Below are positions 41,103 to 49,090 of a stretch of 64,000 nucleotides of DNA, piece after piece. The DNA comes from Planctomonas psychrotolerans (GTDB taxonomy: Bacteria > Actinomycetota > Actinomycetes > Actinomycetales > Microbacteriaceae): positions 2,622,400 through 2,686,399 of the forward strand of contig NZ_SJEV01000001.1 in assembly GCF_008642235.1 (NCBI RefSeq), given 5' to 3'. Position 1 is the stretch's first letter. Every line of letters begins with the position of its first letter. Position numbers and translations under genes: made by a program. The notes beneath the pieces are model-generated. The model did no database searches, was not told the origin of the DNA, and was given only the letters and a program-made list of their open reading frames with translations.

Positions 41103-41256
41103 CTTACGGTCCCTGAGCCTGCTTACGGTCCCTGAGCCTGCTTACGGTCCCTGAGCCTGTCGAAGGGGCAGTGCGGGTTGCGTCCCTTCGACGGGCTCAG
41201 GGACCGTGGTGTGCGGGGACCGGTGCGGGTTGCGTCCCTTCGACGGGGCAGGGACC
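41103..41256. repeat. Second locus of the GGTCCCTGAGC repeat family
   Basis: The 187 bp between dnaE2 and the ROK gene hold three exact 19-bp tandem copies (CTTACGGTCCCTGAGCCTG at 41103-41121, 41122-41140, 41141-41159). The last copy runs into a left arm ending TGTCGAAGGGG. Complementary right arms lie at 41182-41205 and, degenerate, at 41234-41256. The arms match those at 864-1316, including the extra short head copies with TACGGT. Lying between convergent genes, the hairpin may terminate transcription. Confidence 0.85.
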
Positions 41257-41266
41257 GGGTGGTGGC

Positions 41267-42205
41267 TTAGAAGCTGGGCACCATCGCCTTGTGGTGCACG
41301 AGGGCCGCGGCGCCGACGAGCGGCCCATCGGCCGACAGACCCGACGGCACCACCTGCACCTTGGTCACGAAGTCGAACTGCTGACGGGTGGCGATGGCGG
41401 CACGGATGTAGTTGAAGATGTCGGGGGACACCTTGATGAAGCCACCACCGATGGCAACGATGTCGAGATCGACGAGGGCCGTGGCACTGGCGATCGCCTG
41501 CCCGATCGCACTGCCGGACCGTTGAACGGCGGCCACGGCGATCTCGTCGCCCGCGGCATAGTCGACGGCGAGCTCCTCACCGCTCGAACCCGACCAGCCC
41601 TGCTTCTTCGCCCACGCCACCGTCTTCGGACCGGACGCGATGGCCTCCACGCAGCCGAAGCCGCCGCACGCGCACGGGTCGTCGAACCCCGCCACCTCGA
41701 CGTGTCCGATGTGACCGGCGTTGCCCGTGGGACCCGCGACGGTGCGCCCGTTGAGGATGAGCCCACCACCGATACCGGTCGACACGATCATGCCCATCAC
41801 GTTCTCCGACCCGCGCGCCGAGCCGATCCACTGCTCGGCCAGCGCGATGCACATGCCGTCCATCTGCAGGGTGATGGGCGTGTCCGGAGCGATCGTGTGC
41901 ACGAGGTCCCGCAGCGGAAATCCGCGCCAGGCGGGAACGTTGAGCGGCGACACGAGCCCCTCACGCACGGTGATGGGACCGGCGCAGCCGATGCCGATGC
42001 CGTCGAGCACACCATCCGGCGGCAGCATCTCGAGCGCGCTCGCCGCCGTGGCGAGCACGCGTTCGCCCAGCTCGTCCGACGACGACGACGCACCAGTCGG
42101 GTTGCGGAACCGACTGCCCTGCAACACCTGCCCCGTGGCGTTCACCAGGGCGGCCTCGACCTTCGTGCCACCGAAATCTACGGCGAGTGCGTACTGTGCA
42201 GACAT
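41267..42205 (-). CDS. ROK family sugar kinase-like protein
   Basis: A 312-residue cytoplasmic kinase of the ROK family. ALAVDFGGTKVEAALVN is the N-terminal phosphate loop, STGIGGGLILNGRTVAGPTGNAGHIGHVEV the ROK signature, and CACGGFGCVEAIASG the zinc-binding CxCGxxGCxE motif. The catalytic-Asp segment reads LQMDGMCIALAEQ: the Asp is kept but the usual NDANAAA neighbours are changed. The most likely reaction is ATP-dependent phosphorylation of glucose or a related hexose, or of N-acetylmannosamine. AGGA lies about 8 nt before the ATG. Divergent from the SRPBCC gene. Confidence 0.87.
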   Translation of the reverse strand: MSAQYALAVDFGGTKVEAALVNATGQVLQGSRFRNPTGASSSSDELGERVLATAASALEMLPPDGVLDGIGIGCAGPITVREGLVSPLNVPAWRGFPLRDLVHTIAPDTPITLQMDGMCIALAEQWIGSARGSENVMGMIVSTGIGGGLILNGRTVAGPTGNAGHIGHVEVAGFDDPCACGGFGCVEAIASGPKTVAWAKKQGWSGSSGEELAVDYAAGDEIAVAAVQRSGSAIGQAIASATALVDLDIVAIGGGFIKVSPDIFNYIRAAIATRQQFDFVTKVQVVPSGLSADGPLVGAAALVHHKAMVPSF

Positions 42206-42266
42206 TGCGGGGTCCTGGATCTGTGGAGGTGCCGACGGTGGCCCGCGGAGGCGGTCCGCGACGATT

Positions 42267-42318
42267 CCCTAGATTAGGGCGTTGCCTTCGAGGTTCCCGA
42301 ATCGGGAAGACGTAACCT
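42267..42318. promoter_or_regulatory. Divergent regulatory region with two inverted repeats and a leaderless -10
   Basis: CCCTAGATTAGGG (42267-42279, 5-bp arms) and TTCCCGAATCGGGAA (42294-42308, 7-bp arms and one central base) lie between the ROK and SRPBCC genes. The second ends 4 bp before TAACCT (42313-42318), which is exactly 6 nt from a GTG at 42325. The repeats could be operators for one or both genes; no regulator gene is adjacent. Confidence 0.5.
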
Positions 42319-42324
42319 GTGTCG

Positions 42325-43110
42325 GTGGATCCGGATGCGAGACGGCTCGGTGCCGACGACGAGCCGTCGGAGTTGTCCGCGTCGATCGACCCTCCGCCGC
42401 CGTCGACCGGTGCGCCCGCCTCGGCGGACCCGACGAGCGAGCCGCCCGCAACTCGTGAGCCGACCGAATCCGCGCCGTCGAGTCCTGCACCGGAGAGCCG
42501 CGGCCCGGTGAGTTCCGGGCCGGTGTTCGCGACGCAGCCGATCATTCTGCGCCGCTCGTACGCTCTTCCGCGCGCGATCGTGTGGGACGCGCTGGTCGAC
42601 CCCGTGCTCGCCTCCGGCTGGCTGGGCGAACTCGATATCGACCCCCGCGTGACCGGTTCCTACCGGCTGCGGTACCACGCACCGGCCGCACGCCGTCCGC
42701 ACGACCTGTCGTCGGCCGTGATCCGCGACCTCGCCGAGCCGGAGGTGCTCGCGCTCGAGGCAGGCGATGGCTTTCAGGTGCGCGTCCGGCTCGACGACGT
42801 GCCCGGCGGACCCCGCAATCGATCGACCATCCTGCACCTCACCGTCTCCGTCACCGCACCGGCACCGGTCCTGGCCCCGGATCCGGCACACGTCCGAACC
42901 GAGGCTTCGGCCGCAGAGCAGTCCGCGCACCCCGCGGCATTCGCCGAAGCGGTGCGTCTTCGAGCGGCCTGGCTCCTGCACCTCGACCAGCTCGACGAGC
43001 TGCTGCATGGCCGCCCCGTCGACGGGAGCTGCTGGAGCGATGTGCAGGACGAGGCGTGGCTCGCTCACCTCGCCGACTCGGCGGAGGCCGAGGGCGAGCG
43101 CTTCCCCTGA
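42325..43110 (+). CDS. SRPBCC domain protein with Pro-rich N-terminus
   Basis: A 261-residue protein. Residues 1-65 are disordered and rich in Pro, Ser and Ala. The AHSA1/SRPBCC fold starts near residue 72 with IILRRSYALPRAIVWDALVDPVLASGWLGELDIDPRVTGSYRLRY and ends with LHLDQLDELLHGRPVDG. An insertion of acidic, Pro-rich sequence splits the domain (PAPVLAPDPAHVRTEASAAEQ). A GTG at 42319 is possible, but the GTG at 42325 lies exactly 6 nt after TAACCT and fits leaderless starts seen elsewhere. The ligand is unknown. Confidence 0.78.
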   Translation: MDPDARRLGADDEPSELSASIDPPPPSTGAPASADPTSEPPATREPTESAPSSPAPESRGPVSSGPVFATQPIILRRSYALPRAIVWDALVDPVLASGWLGELDIDPRVTGSYRLRYHAPAARRPHDLSSAVIRDLAEPEVLALEAGDGFQVRVRLDDVPGGPRNRSTILHLTVSVTAPAPVLAPDPAHVRTEASAAEQSAHPAAFAEAVRLRAAWLLHLDQLDELLHGRPVDGSCWSDVQDEAWLAHLADSAEAEGERFP

Positions 43111-43194
43111 ATGCCAGAGGGTGCCGGAGGCGCTGTACCGGCCACGCCGACCGACCACGGCGCACGGCTGACCGGGCACGGGTAGTACTGGCCA

Positions 43195-43222
43195 CGGCTC
43201 ACGGCTCACGGCTCACGGCTCA
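43195..43222. repeat. 7-bp microsatellite (CGGCTCA x4)
   Basis: Four perfect CGGCTCA units followed by a partial fifth lie in the 295-bp gap before deoC. The rest of the gap holds one -10 candidate for deoC (TAAGCT near 43317) and no gene. Such short repeats can change copy number by slippage, but this one is about 180 bp from the deoC start, too far to alter its -35/-10 spacing. Confidence 0.7.
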
Positions 43223-43405
43223 CGGCTGAAGGGACGGGTATCGGCGAACGGCGGTCGGGCGCACCGCCAGTCGGGGAGCGCTCCGATCGACGCGAGTCCC
43301 GCACTTCCCGAGCGGTTAAGCTGGAGGAACAGGGAAGACGGGGCAACGACGCCCATCAGTGTCCCTCACAGGCAACAGCAGCGCAGTGCAGAGCAGGGAG
43401 AACGC

Positions 43406-44428
43406 GTGACGATCGACACGGCGTCCGCCGAACGGGCCGTGGCCCCGGCGGCCAGAGCGATCGAGGTGGTCGGCGGCGACCTCACCGAGAAGAGCCTGAG
43501 GCGCTACCTCGAGGGCATCCCCGGGGTGGATGCGGTGGGCCTCGAGACCCGTGCCTCCGCCCTCGGCACCCGCTCCATCAAGACCACCTCCAAGGCCTGG
43601 GCCCTCGACCGCATCATCGAGCTCATCGACCTCACCACGCTCGAAGGGTCGGACACGCCGGGCAAGGTCCGATCCCTCGTGGCGAAGGCCCTGGTGCCCG
43701 ACGCCGCGGATCCGTCGACCCCCCGGGTCGCCGCGGTCTGCGTCTACGGTGACATGGTGCCCTACGCCGTCGAGGCGCTCGGATCCGCGCACGCCGCCGG
43801 GTCGCACACCGGCATCCAGGTCGCCGCCGTCGCCACCGCGTTCCCCAGTGGTCGCGCATCGCTCGCCGTGAAGCTCGCCGACACGAAGGACGCCGTGGCC
43901 GCCGGAGCCGACGAGATCGACATGGTCATCGACCGCGGCGCATTCCTCTCCGGCCGGTACGGCGAGGTGTTCGACGAGATCGTGGCGGTCAAGGCCGCGT
44001 GCGAGCGCGACAACGGCACGTTCGCTCACCTCAAAGTCATCCTCGAGACGGGTGAACTGAACACCTACGACAACGTGCGTCGCGCCTCCTGGCTCGCGAT
44101 CCTCGCGGGCGGAGACTTCATCAAGACCTCGACCGGCAAGGTGTCACCCGCCGCAACGCTGCCCACCACTCTCTCGATGCTCGAGGTGGTACGGGACTGG
44201 CACCGGCTGACCGGTGAGAAGATCGGCGTGAAGCCTGCGGGCGGCATCCGCTCGTCGAAGGACGCGATCAAGCACCTCGTCACCGTGGCCGAGACCGTGG
44301 GGGAGGACTGGCTCACGCCGGAGCTGTTCCGCTTCGGAGCGTCCAGCCTGCTCAACGACGTGCTTCTGCAACGCCAGAAGCTTCGCACCGGGGCGTACTC
44401 CGGACCCGCCTACGTCACCGTCGACTAA
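43406..44428 (+). CDS. deoC: Deoxyribose-phosphate aldolase
   Basis: A 340-residue class I aldolase that splits 2-deoxyribose 5-phosphate into acetaldehyde and glyceraldehyde 3-phosphate in deoxynucleoside breakdown. IIELIDLTTLEGSDTPGKVRSLVAKAL, VAAVATAFPSG, DEIDMVIDRGAF and GGDFIKTSTGKVS (Schiff-base Lys240) are the DeoC motifs. The protein is longer than the E. coli type (259 residues) because of N- and C-terminal extensions that are normal in actinobacteria. GGGAG lies upstream of the GTG. The following aldehyde dehydrogenase could oxidise the acetaldehyde released. Confidence 0.95.
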   Translation: MTIDTASAERAVAPAARAIEVVGGDLTEKSLRRYLEGIPGVDAVGLETRASALGTRSIKTTSKAWALDRIIELIDLTTLEGSDTPGKVRSLVAKALVPDAADPSTPRVAAVCVYGDMVPYAVEALGSAHAAGSHTGIQVAAVATAFPSGRASLAVKLADTKDAVAAGADEIDMVIDRGAFLSGRYGEVFDEIVAVKAACERDNGTFAHLKVILETGELNTYDNVRRASWLAILAGGDFIKTSTGKVSPAATLPTTLSMLEVVRDWHRLTGEKIGVKPAGGIRSSKDAIKHLVTVAETVGEDWLTPELFRFGASSLLNDVLLQRQKLRTGAYSGPAYVTVD

Positions 44429-44449
44429 CCGACCGGAGAATCCCGCACC

Positions 44450-45994
44450 ATGACCTTCCTGAACTACGCACCGGCGCCCGAGTCGACCGCCATCCTCGAC
44501 CTGCGCCCTTCCTACGGACTCTTCATCGACGGCGCATTCGTAGACGGACACGGCGCTCCGCTCACCACCATCTCGCCCGCCACCGAGAAGCCGATCGCGG
44601 AGATCGCCACGGCCGACGCGCACGACGTCGACCTGGCCGTCGCCGCCGCCCGCCGCGCATACGACACCACGTGGTCGCGGATGAGCGGTGCGGACCGCGG
44701 CAAGTACCTGTTCCGCATCGCCCGGCTCGTGCAGGAGCGCGCCCGCGAACTCGCGGTGGCCGAGAGCCTCGACAACGGGAAGCCGATCAAGGAGACCCGC
44801 GACGTCGACGTGCCGCTCGTCGCCGCCTGGTTCTTCTACTACGCCGGCTGGGCCGACAAGCTCGACTACGCCGGCCTCGGCCCCTCGCCCCGTTCGCTCG
44901 GAGTGGCGGCCCAGGTCATCCCGTGGAACTTCCCGCTGCTCATGCTCGCGTGGAAGATCGCGCCCGCGCTCGCCGCCGGCAACACCGTCGTGCTCAAGTC
45001 CGCGGAGTCCACACCGCTCACCGCGCTGCTCTTCGCGGAGATCCTCCAGCAGGCCGAACTGCCGGACGGCGTGGTGAACATCCTCTCCGGCGCCGGAGAC
45101 ACCGGATCGCTGCTCGTGAACCACGACGACGTCGACAAGGTGGCCTTCACCGGCTCCACCAAGGTGGGGCGGGAGATCGCCCGGTCAACCGCGGGTACCG
45201 GCAAGAAGCTGACGCTCGAGCTCGGCGGCAAGGGCGCGAACATCGTCTTCGACGACGCCCCCATCGACCAGGCCATCGAGGGCATCGTCACCGGCATCTT
45301 CTTCAACCAGGGCCAGGTCTGCTGTGCGGGGTCGCGGCTGCTGGTGCAGGAGAACGTGCACGACGAGGTGGTGGAGCGCCTGAAGGAGCGCCTCCGCACC
45401 CTGCGCGTCGGCGACCCGCTCGACAAGAACACCGACGTGGGCGCGATCAACTCCGCCGCGCAGCTGAAGCGCATCACGGAGCTCAGCGCCGTGGGCGAGG
45501 ACGAGGGCGCCGATCGGTGGAGCCCCGAGTGCGCCCTGCCGGACGCCGGATTCTGGTTCGCTCCGACCATCTTCACCAATGTGTCCACGAGCCACCGCAT
45601 CGCGCGCGACGAGATCTTCGGTCCCGTGCTGTCGGTGCTCACCTTCCGCACGCCCGACGAGGCGATCACAAAGGCCAACAATTCGCCCTACGGACTGTCG
45701 GCGGGCATCTGGACGGACAAGGGCAGCCGCATCCTCGCCGTGGCCGACAAGCTCCGTGCCGGCGTGGTGTGGGCGAACACCTTCAACAGGTTCGATCCCG
45801 CCAGCCCGTTCGGCGGGTACAAGGAGAGCGGATACGGCCGCGAGGGCGGCAGGCACGGACTGGCGGCGTATCTCGCCCCCTCCCGCGCCGACGCGACCGT
45901 GCGCTCGACCGTGCCGGCGGTGGCGCGGACACAGGCGGAGCCGATGGCGGCACCGGAACCGGTGGTCGAGACGACGAACGAGGACACGAAGTGA
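44450..45994 (+). CDS. Aldehyde dehydrogenase family protein (full length)
   Basis: A 514-residue NAD(P)-dependent dehydrogenase. VIPWNFPLLMLAWKIAPALAAGNTVVLKSAE binds the cofactor, VAFTGSTKVG follows, the catalytic base is Glu257 in LTLELGGKGAN, and the nucleophile is Cys291 or Cys292 in GQVCCAGSRLL. The conserved GGYKESGYGREGG is near the C-terminus, followed by an extra low-complexity tail of about 40 residues. It lies 21 bp after deoC, so acetaldehyde from DeoC is the likely substrate. Its stop overlaps the next gene by 4 nt. Confidence 0.92.
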   Translation: MTFLNYAPAPESTAILDLRPSYGLFIDGAFVDGHGAPLTTISPATEKPIAEIATADAHDVDLAVAAARRAYDTTWSRMSGADRGKYLFRIARLVQERARELAVAESLDNGKPIKETRDVDVPLVAAWFFYYAGWADKLDYAGLGPSPRSLGVAAQVIPWNFPLLMLAWKIAPALAAGNTVVLKSAESTPLTALLFAEILQQAELPDGVVNILSGAGDTGSLLVNHDDVDKVAFTGSTKVGREIARSTAGTGKKLTLELGGKGANIVFDDAPIDQAIEGIVTGIFFNQGQVCCAGSRLLVQENVHDEVVERLKERLRTLRVGDPLDKNTDVGAINSAAQLKRITELSAVGEDEGADRWSPECALPDAGFWFAPTIFTNVSTSHRIARDEIFGPVLSVLTFRTPDEAITKANNSPYGLSAGIWTDKGSRILAVADKLRAGVVWANTFNRFDPASPFGGYKESGYGREGGRHGLAAYLAPSRADATVRSTVPAVARTQAEPMAAPEPVVETTNEDTK

Positions 45995-46854
45995 GCCGGC
46001 TGACCATTCCGAAGACCTACAAGCTGTACATCGGCGGCAAGTTCCCGCGCAGCGAGTCCGGGCGCGTGTACGAGGTCGCGACCCGAGGAGGCGACTTTTT
46101 GGCCAACGCCGCCAAGGCATCCCGCAAGGACGCCCGCGACGCCGTGGTGGCCGCCCGAAGCGCCGTCTCGGGGTGGGCCGGAACGAGCGGCTACAACCGC
46201 GGGCAGGTGCTGTACCGCATCGCCGAACTGCTCGAAGGGCGCTCCGCCCAGTTCGTGGCCGAGATCATGCGGGTCGAGGGTGCGTCCGAGAGTGCCGCCG
46301 TCGCCCAGGTCGACAAGGCCATCGACCGCTGGGTGTGGTACGCCGGGTGGTCCGACAAGTACGCCCAGGTGACGGGCAGCAGCAACCCGGTCGCCGGACC
46401 GTACTTCAACCTCTCGGTGCCCGAGCCCACCGGTGTCGTCGCCATCGTCGCACCGCAGGGGGAGGGGTCGCTGCTCGGGTTCGTGGGCGCGGTGGCTCCC
46501 GCCCTCGTGGCGGGCAACACCGTCATCGTTCTCGCGTCGGAGCGCTACCCGCTGTCGGCGATCAGCCTTAGCGAGGTGCTGGCGACGAGCGACGTGCCTG
46601 GCGGAGTGGTCAACATCCTGACCGGGTCGCCGGCCGAGATCACGCCGTGGCTCGCCAGCCACGCCGACGTGAACGCCCTCGACCTCGTGGGTGCCGGCGC
46701 TCTCGAGTGGGTCGACCTGCAGATCGCGGCGGCCGAGACGCTGAAGCGGGTGCTTCCGCCCGAGGAGGGCCCGGATGCCGCAGCCCCGAGTCTCGACCGC
46801 ATCGCCGCGTTCACCGAGACGAAGACCGTCTGGCACACCAAGGGCCTGCTGTAG
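45991..46854 (+). CDS. Aldehyde dehydrogenase-like protein lacking the catalytic half
   Basis: A 287-residue protein that aligns with the first two-thirds of an aldehyde dehydrogenase. YKLYIGGKFPRSESGRVYEVATRGG, YNRGQVLYRIAELLEGR and VVAIVAPQGEGSLLGFVGAVAPALVAGNTVIVLASE represent the oligomerisation and cofactor parts. The catalytic ELGGK segment and the nucleophile GQxC segment are absent, and the chain ends with TKTVWHTKGLL. The frame is intact and starts at a GTG overlapping the previous stop (GTGA). It may be a regulatory or heterodimer partner of the full-length enzyme. Confidence 0.88.
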   Translation: MSRLTIPKTYKLYIGGKFPRSESGRVYEVATRGGDFLANAAKASRKDARDAVVAARSAVSGWAGTSGYNRGQVLYRIAELLEGRSAQFVAEIMRVEGASESAAVAQVDKAIDRWVWYAGWSDKYAQVTGSSNPVAGPYFNLSVPEPTGVVAIVAPQGEGSLLGFVGAVAPALVAGNTVIVLASERYPLSAISLSEVLATSDVPGGVVNILTGSPAEITPWLASHADVNALDLVGAGALEWVDLQIAAAETLKRVLPPEEGPDAAAPSLDRIAAFTETKTVWHTKGLL

Positions 46855-46864
46855 GCGGATCCGA

Positions 46865-47503
46865 ATGAGCGCCACCCACCCCCTCTGGCGGCCCTACGCG
46901 CCCGTGAGCGAGGAGAACATCCGGCGGGCACGGGTGCGCCCGGACGACGAGTCCACGTGGCAGCGACCCGTCGAAGTCGTTCCGCACTCGGCCGAGTGGG
47001 ACATTTCCTACCGCCGCGTCGCGGACGCCGTCGGCGCGGCGCTCGGGGAGCGCCGCCTGGCGATCGAACACGTGGGGTCGACCGCGGTCCCGGGGCTGGC
47101 GGCGAAACCGGTGATCGACGTCGACCTGATCGTCGCGGACTCGGCGGACGAGGGCGCCTACCTTCCGGCGCTCCAGGAGGCGGGCTTCGAGCTCGTCGTG
47201 CGCGAGCCCGACTGGGAGCAGCACCGTCTCCTGCACTGGCGGGAGGTGACCACCAACCTGCACGTGTTTTCCGCGGGTGCCGCGGAGCCGCGCCGTCACA
47301 TCGCCTTCCGGGACTGGCTCGCCACGCACGCCGACGATCGGCTCGCCTACGCGCGCCTGAAAGAGGAGCTGGCGAAGGAGGGCTACTCGGATGCGATGCA
47401 GTACAACAATCGCAAGGCGGCCTTGATCTACGACATCTACGAACGAATCTTCGCGGCCGACCCGGCCACCGCTCACGACCCGAGACCCCGCAGAGCGTCC
47501 TGA
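46865..47503 (+). CDS. GrpB family protein
   Basis: A 212-residue protein of the GrpB/UPF0157 nucleotidyltransferase-like family. VEVVPHSAEWDISYRRVADAVGAAL, AIEHVGSTAVPGLAAKPVIDVDLIVA and HVFSAGAAEPRRHIAFRDWLATHADDRLAYARLK are the family hallmarks, with HVGST and the DxD pair forming a nucleotidyltransferase-like centre. The reaction is unknown. It begins 10 bp after the truncated dehydrogenase gene and may be in the same transcript. The N-terminal 35 residues precede the conserved core. Confidence 0.87.
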   Translation: MSATHPLWRPYAPVSEENIRRARVRPDDESTWQRPVEVVPHSAEWDISYRRVADAVGAALGERRLAIEHVGSTAVPGLAAKPVIDVDLIVADSADEGAYLPALQEAGFELVVREPDWEQHRLLHWREVTTNLHVFSAGAAEPRRHIAFRDWLATHADDRLAYARLKEELAKEGYSDAMQYNNRKAALIYDIYERIFAADPATAHDPRPRRAS

Positions 47504-47538
47504 CCGTTATCCCGCCGTGACCTCTCAGGTCGCCTCCC

Positions 47539-47544
47539 TACGCT
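47539..47544 (+). promoter_or_regulatory. Leaderless -10 element of the SDR-DUF2867 gene
   Basis: TACGCT at 47539-47544 is followed by 7 nt (gatgctc) and the ATG at 47552. An in-frame ATG at 47546 lies right after the hexamer, too close for initiation there if the promoter is correctly placed. Confidence 0.5.
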
Positions 47545-47551
47545 GATGCTC

Positions 47552-49090
47552 ATGACTTCTCCCCGCACCGGATCCGATCTCGCCCTCGTGACCGGCGCGA
47601 CCGGGTACATCGGCGGGCGACTCGTGCCCCGGTTGCTGGCGGCCGGGTATCGCGTACGGGTCTTCGTGCGGAACCCGGGCAAGCTGCGCGACGTCCCCTG
47701 GGTCGACGAGGTGGAGGTGGTCGAGGGCGACCTCGGTGACCCCGTGTCGCTCCGAACGGCCACGGCGGGCGTCGACGTGCTCTACTACCTCGTCCACAGC
47801 ATGGGCGCCAAGGGCGACTTCGAGTCGACCGAACGGTCGTCGGCGCACAACGTCGCCGCCGCCGCGGCAGCCGCCGACGTGTCCCGCATCGTCTACCTGG
47901 GCGGACTCCACCCCGACACGCCGACGCTCTCGAAGCACCTCGGCTCCCGTCGCGAGGTGGGCACCATCCTCATGGCGTCGGGCGTGCCCACCATCGCGCT
48001 GCAGGCCGGGGTGATCATCGGCTCCGGATCCACGTCGTTCGAAATGATCCGGCACCTGACCGAAGTGCTGCCGTACATGCCGGCCCCGGGGTGGGTGCGC
48101 AACCACATCCAGCCCATCGCGGTGCGGGACGTGCTGTACTACCTCGTCGCCGCGGCCGCCCTTCCGCGGGAGCTCAATCGCAGCTTCGACATCGGCGGAC
48201 CCGACGTGCTGCGGTACGGGCAGATGATGAACGGCTACGCGGTGGAAGCCGGCCTCAAGCAGCGGCCGATCGCGTCCGTCCCCGTCTTCGCCCCGCGACT
48301 CGCCGCGCACTGGGTGAACGTGGTCACGCCCATCCCGCGCAGCCTCGCCGTGCCCATCATCGAGTCCCTGCAGTACGACTGCGTGGCGTTGGAGCAGGAC
48401 ATCCGTGACCTCGTGCCGGACCCCGAGGGCGGCCTCACCGGGTACCGGGCCTCCGTGCGGCTGGCGCTCGGCAAGGAGCGGGCGGGCGAGGTCGAGACCA
48501 GCTGGCAGAACTCCTCGGTGATGGACGCCCCGAGCGACCCGATCCCGAGCGACCCGGAGTGGGCCGGGCACACCGTGTTCACCGACGTGAAGCACCGGCG
48601 GGCCGACGCCCCGGTGGACGAACTGTGGAAGGTCATCGAGGGGATCGGCGGCGACAACGGCTGGTACTCCCTCCCGGTGGCCTGGGCCGCCCGCGGCCTG
48701 CTCGACAAGTTCATCGGCGGGGTGGGGCTCCGGCGCGGCAGGCGCAACCCGGACCGCCTGCAGGTCGGGGAGGCGCTCGACTTCTGGCGGGTCGAGACAT
48801 TGGAGCGCGGCACGCTGCTGCGCCTCCGCGCCGAGATGAAGCTCCCGGGTCTCGCCTGGCTCGAATTGAGGTGCGAGCCCGACGGTTCAACGGGCTCGAT
48901 GTATCACCAGCGCGCCGTTTTCTTCCCCAAAGGGCTGGGTGGGCGCCTGTACTGGATCGCCATCCTGCCTTTTCATGGCATCATCTTCACCAGCATGGCG
49001 ACGAAGATCACGGCGAAGGCAGCGCGGAACGCGCGCGCCGTCGCGTCCGCCGCGACACCCGCGGCGCTGGCCGGGAGCGTTGCGGAGTGA
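47552..49090 (+). CDS. SDR-type NAD(P)-binding protein fused to DUF2867
   Basis: A 512-residue fusion. The N-terminal 300 residues are an atypical SDR/NmrA-like Rossmann domain (LALVTGATGYIGGRLVPRLLAAGYRVRVFVRNP, VLYYLVHSMGAKGDF, RIVYLGGLHP). The C-terminal 190 residues match DUF2867 (VFTDVKHRRADAPVDELWKVIEGIGGDNGWYSLP, LDKFIGGVGLRRGRRNP, LYWIAILPFHGIIF). This domain pair is common in actinobacteria and looks like a quinone- or lipid-linked oxidoreductase; the activity is unproven. Its stop overlaps the CAP gene start (GTGA). Confidence 0.87.
   Translation: MTSPRTGSDLALVTGATGYIGGRLVPRLLAAGYRVRVFVRNPGKLRDVPWVDEVEVVEGDLGDPVSLRTATAGVDVLYYLVHSMGAKGDFESTERSSAHNVAAAAAAADVSRIVYLGGLHPDTPTLSKHLGSRREVGTILMASGVPTIALQAGVIIGSGSTSFEMIRHLTEVLPYMPAPGWVRNHIQPIAVRDVLYYLVAAAALPRELNRSFDIGGPDVLRYGQMMNGYAVEAGLKQRPIASVPVFAPRLAAHWVNVVTPIPRSLAVPIIESLQYDCVALEQDIRDLVPDPEGGLTGYRASVRLALGKERAGEVETSWQNSSVMDAPSDPIPSDPEWAGHTVFTDVKHRRADAPVDELWKVIEGIGGDNGWYSLPVAWAARGLLDKFIGGVGLRRGRRNPDRLQVGEALDFWRVETLERGTLLRLRAEMKLPGLAWLELRCEPDGSTGSMYHQRAVFFPKGLGGRLYWIAILPFHGIIFTSMATKITAKAARNARAVASAATPAALAGSVAE

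Noticed and set aside
37782-41135. A 1117-codon plus-strand frame overlapping dnaE2
   Set aside because: Frame-shifted shadow of dnaE2, rich in Arg/Pro/Gly; dnaE2 motifs are all in the other frame.
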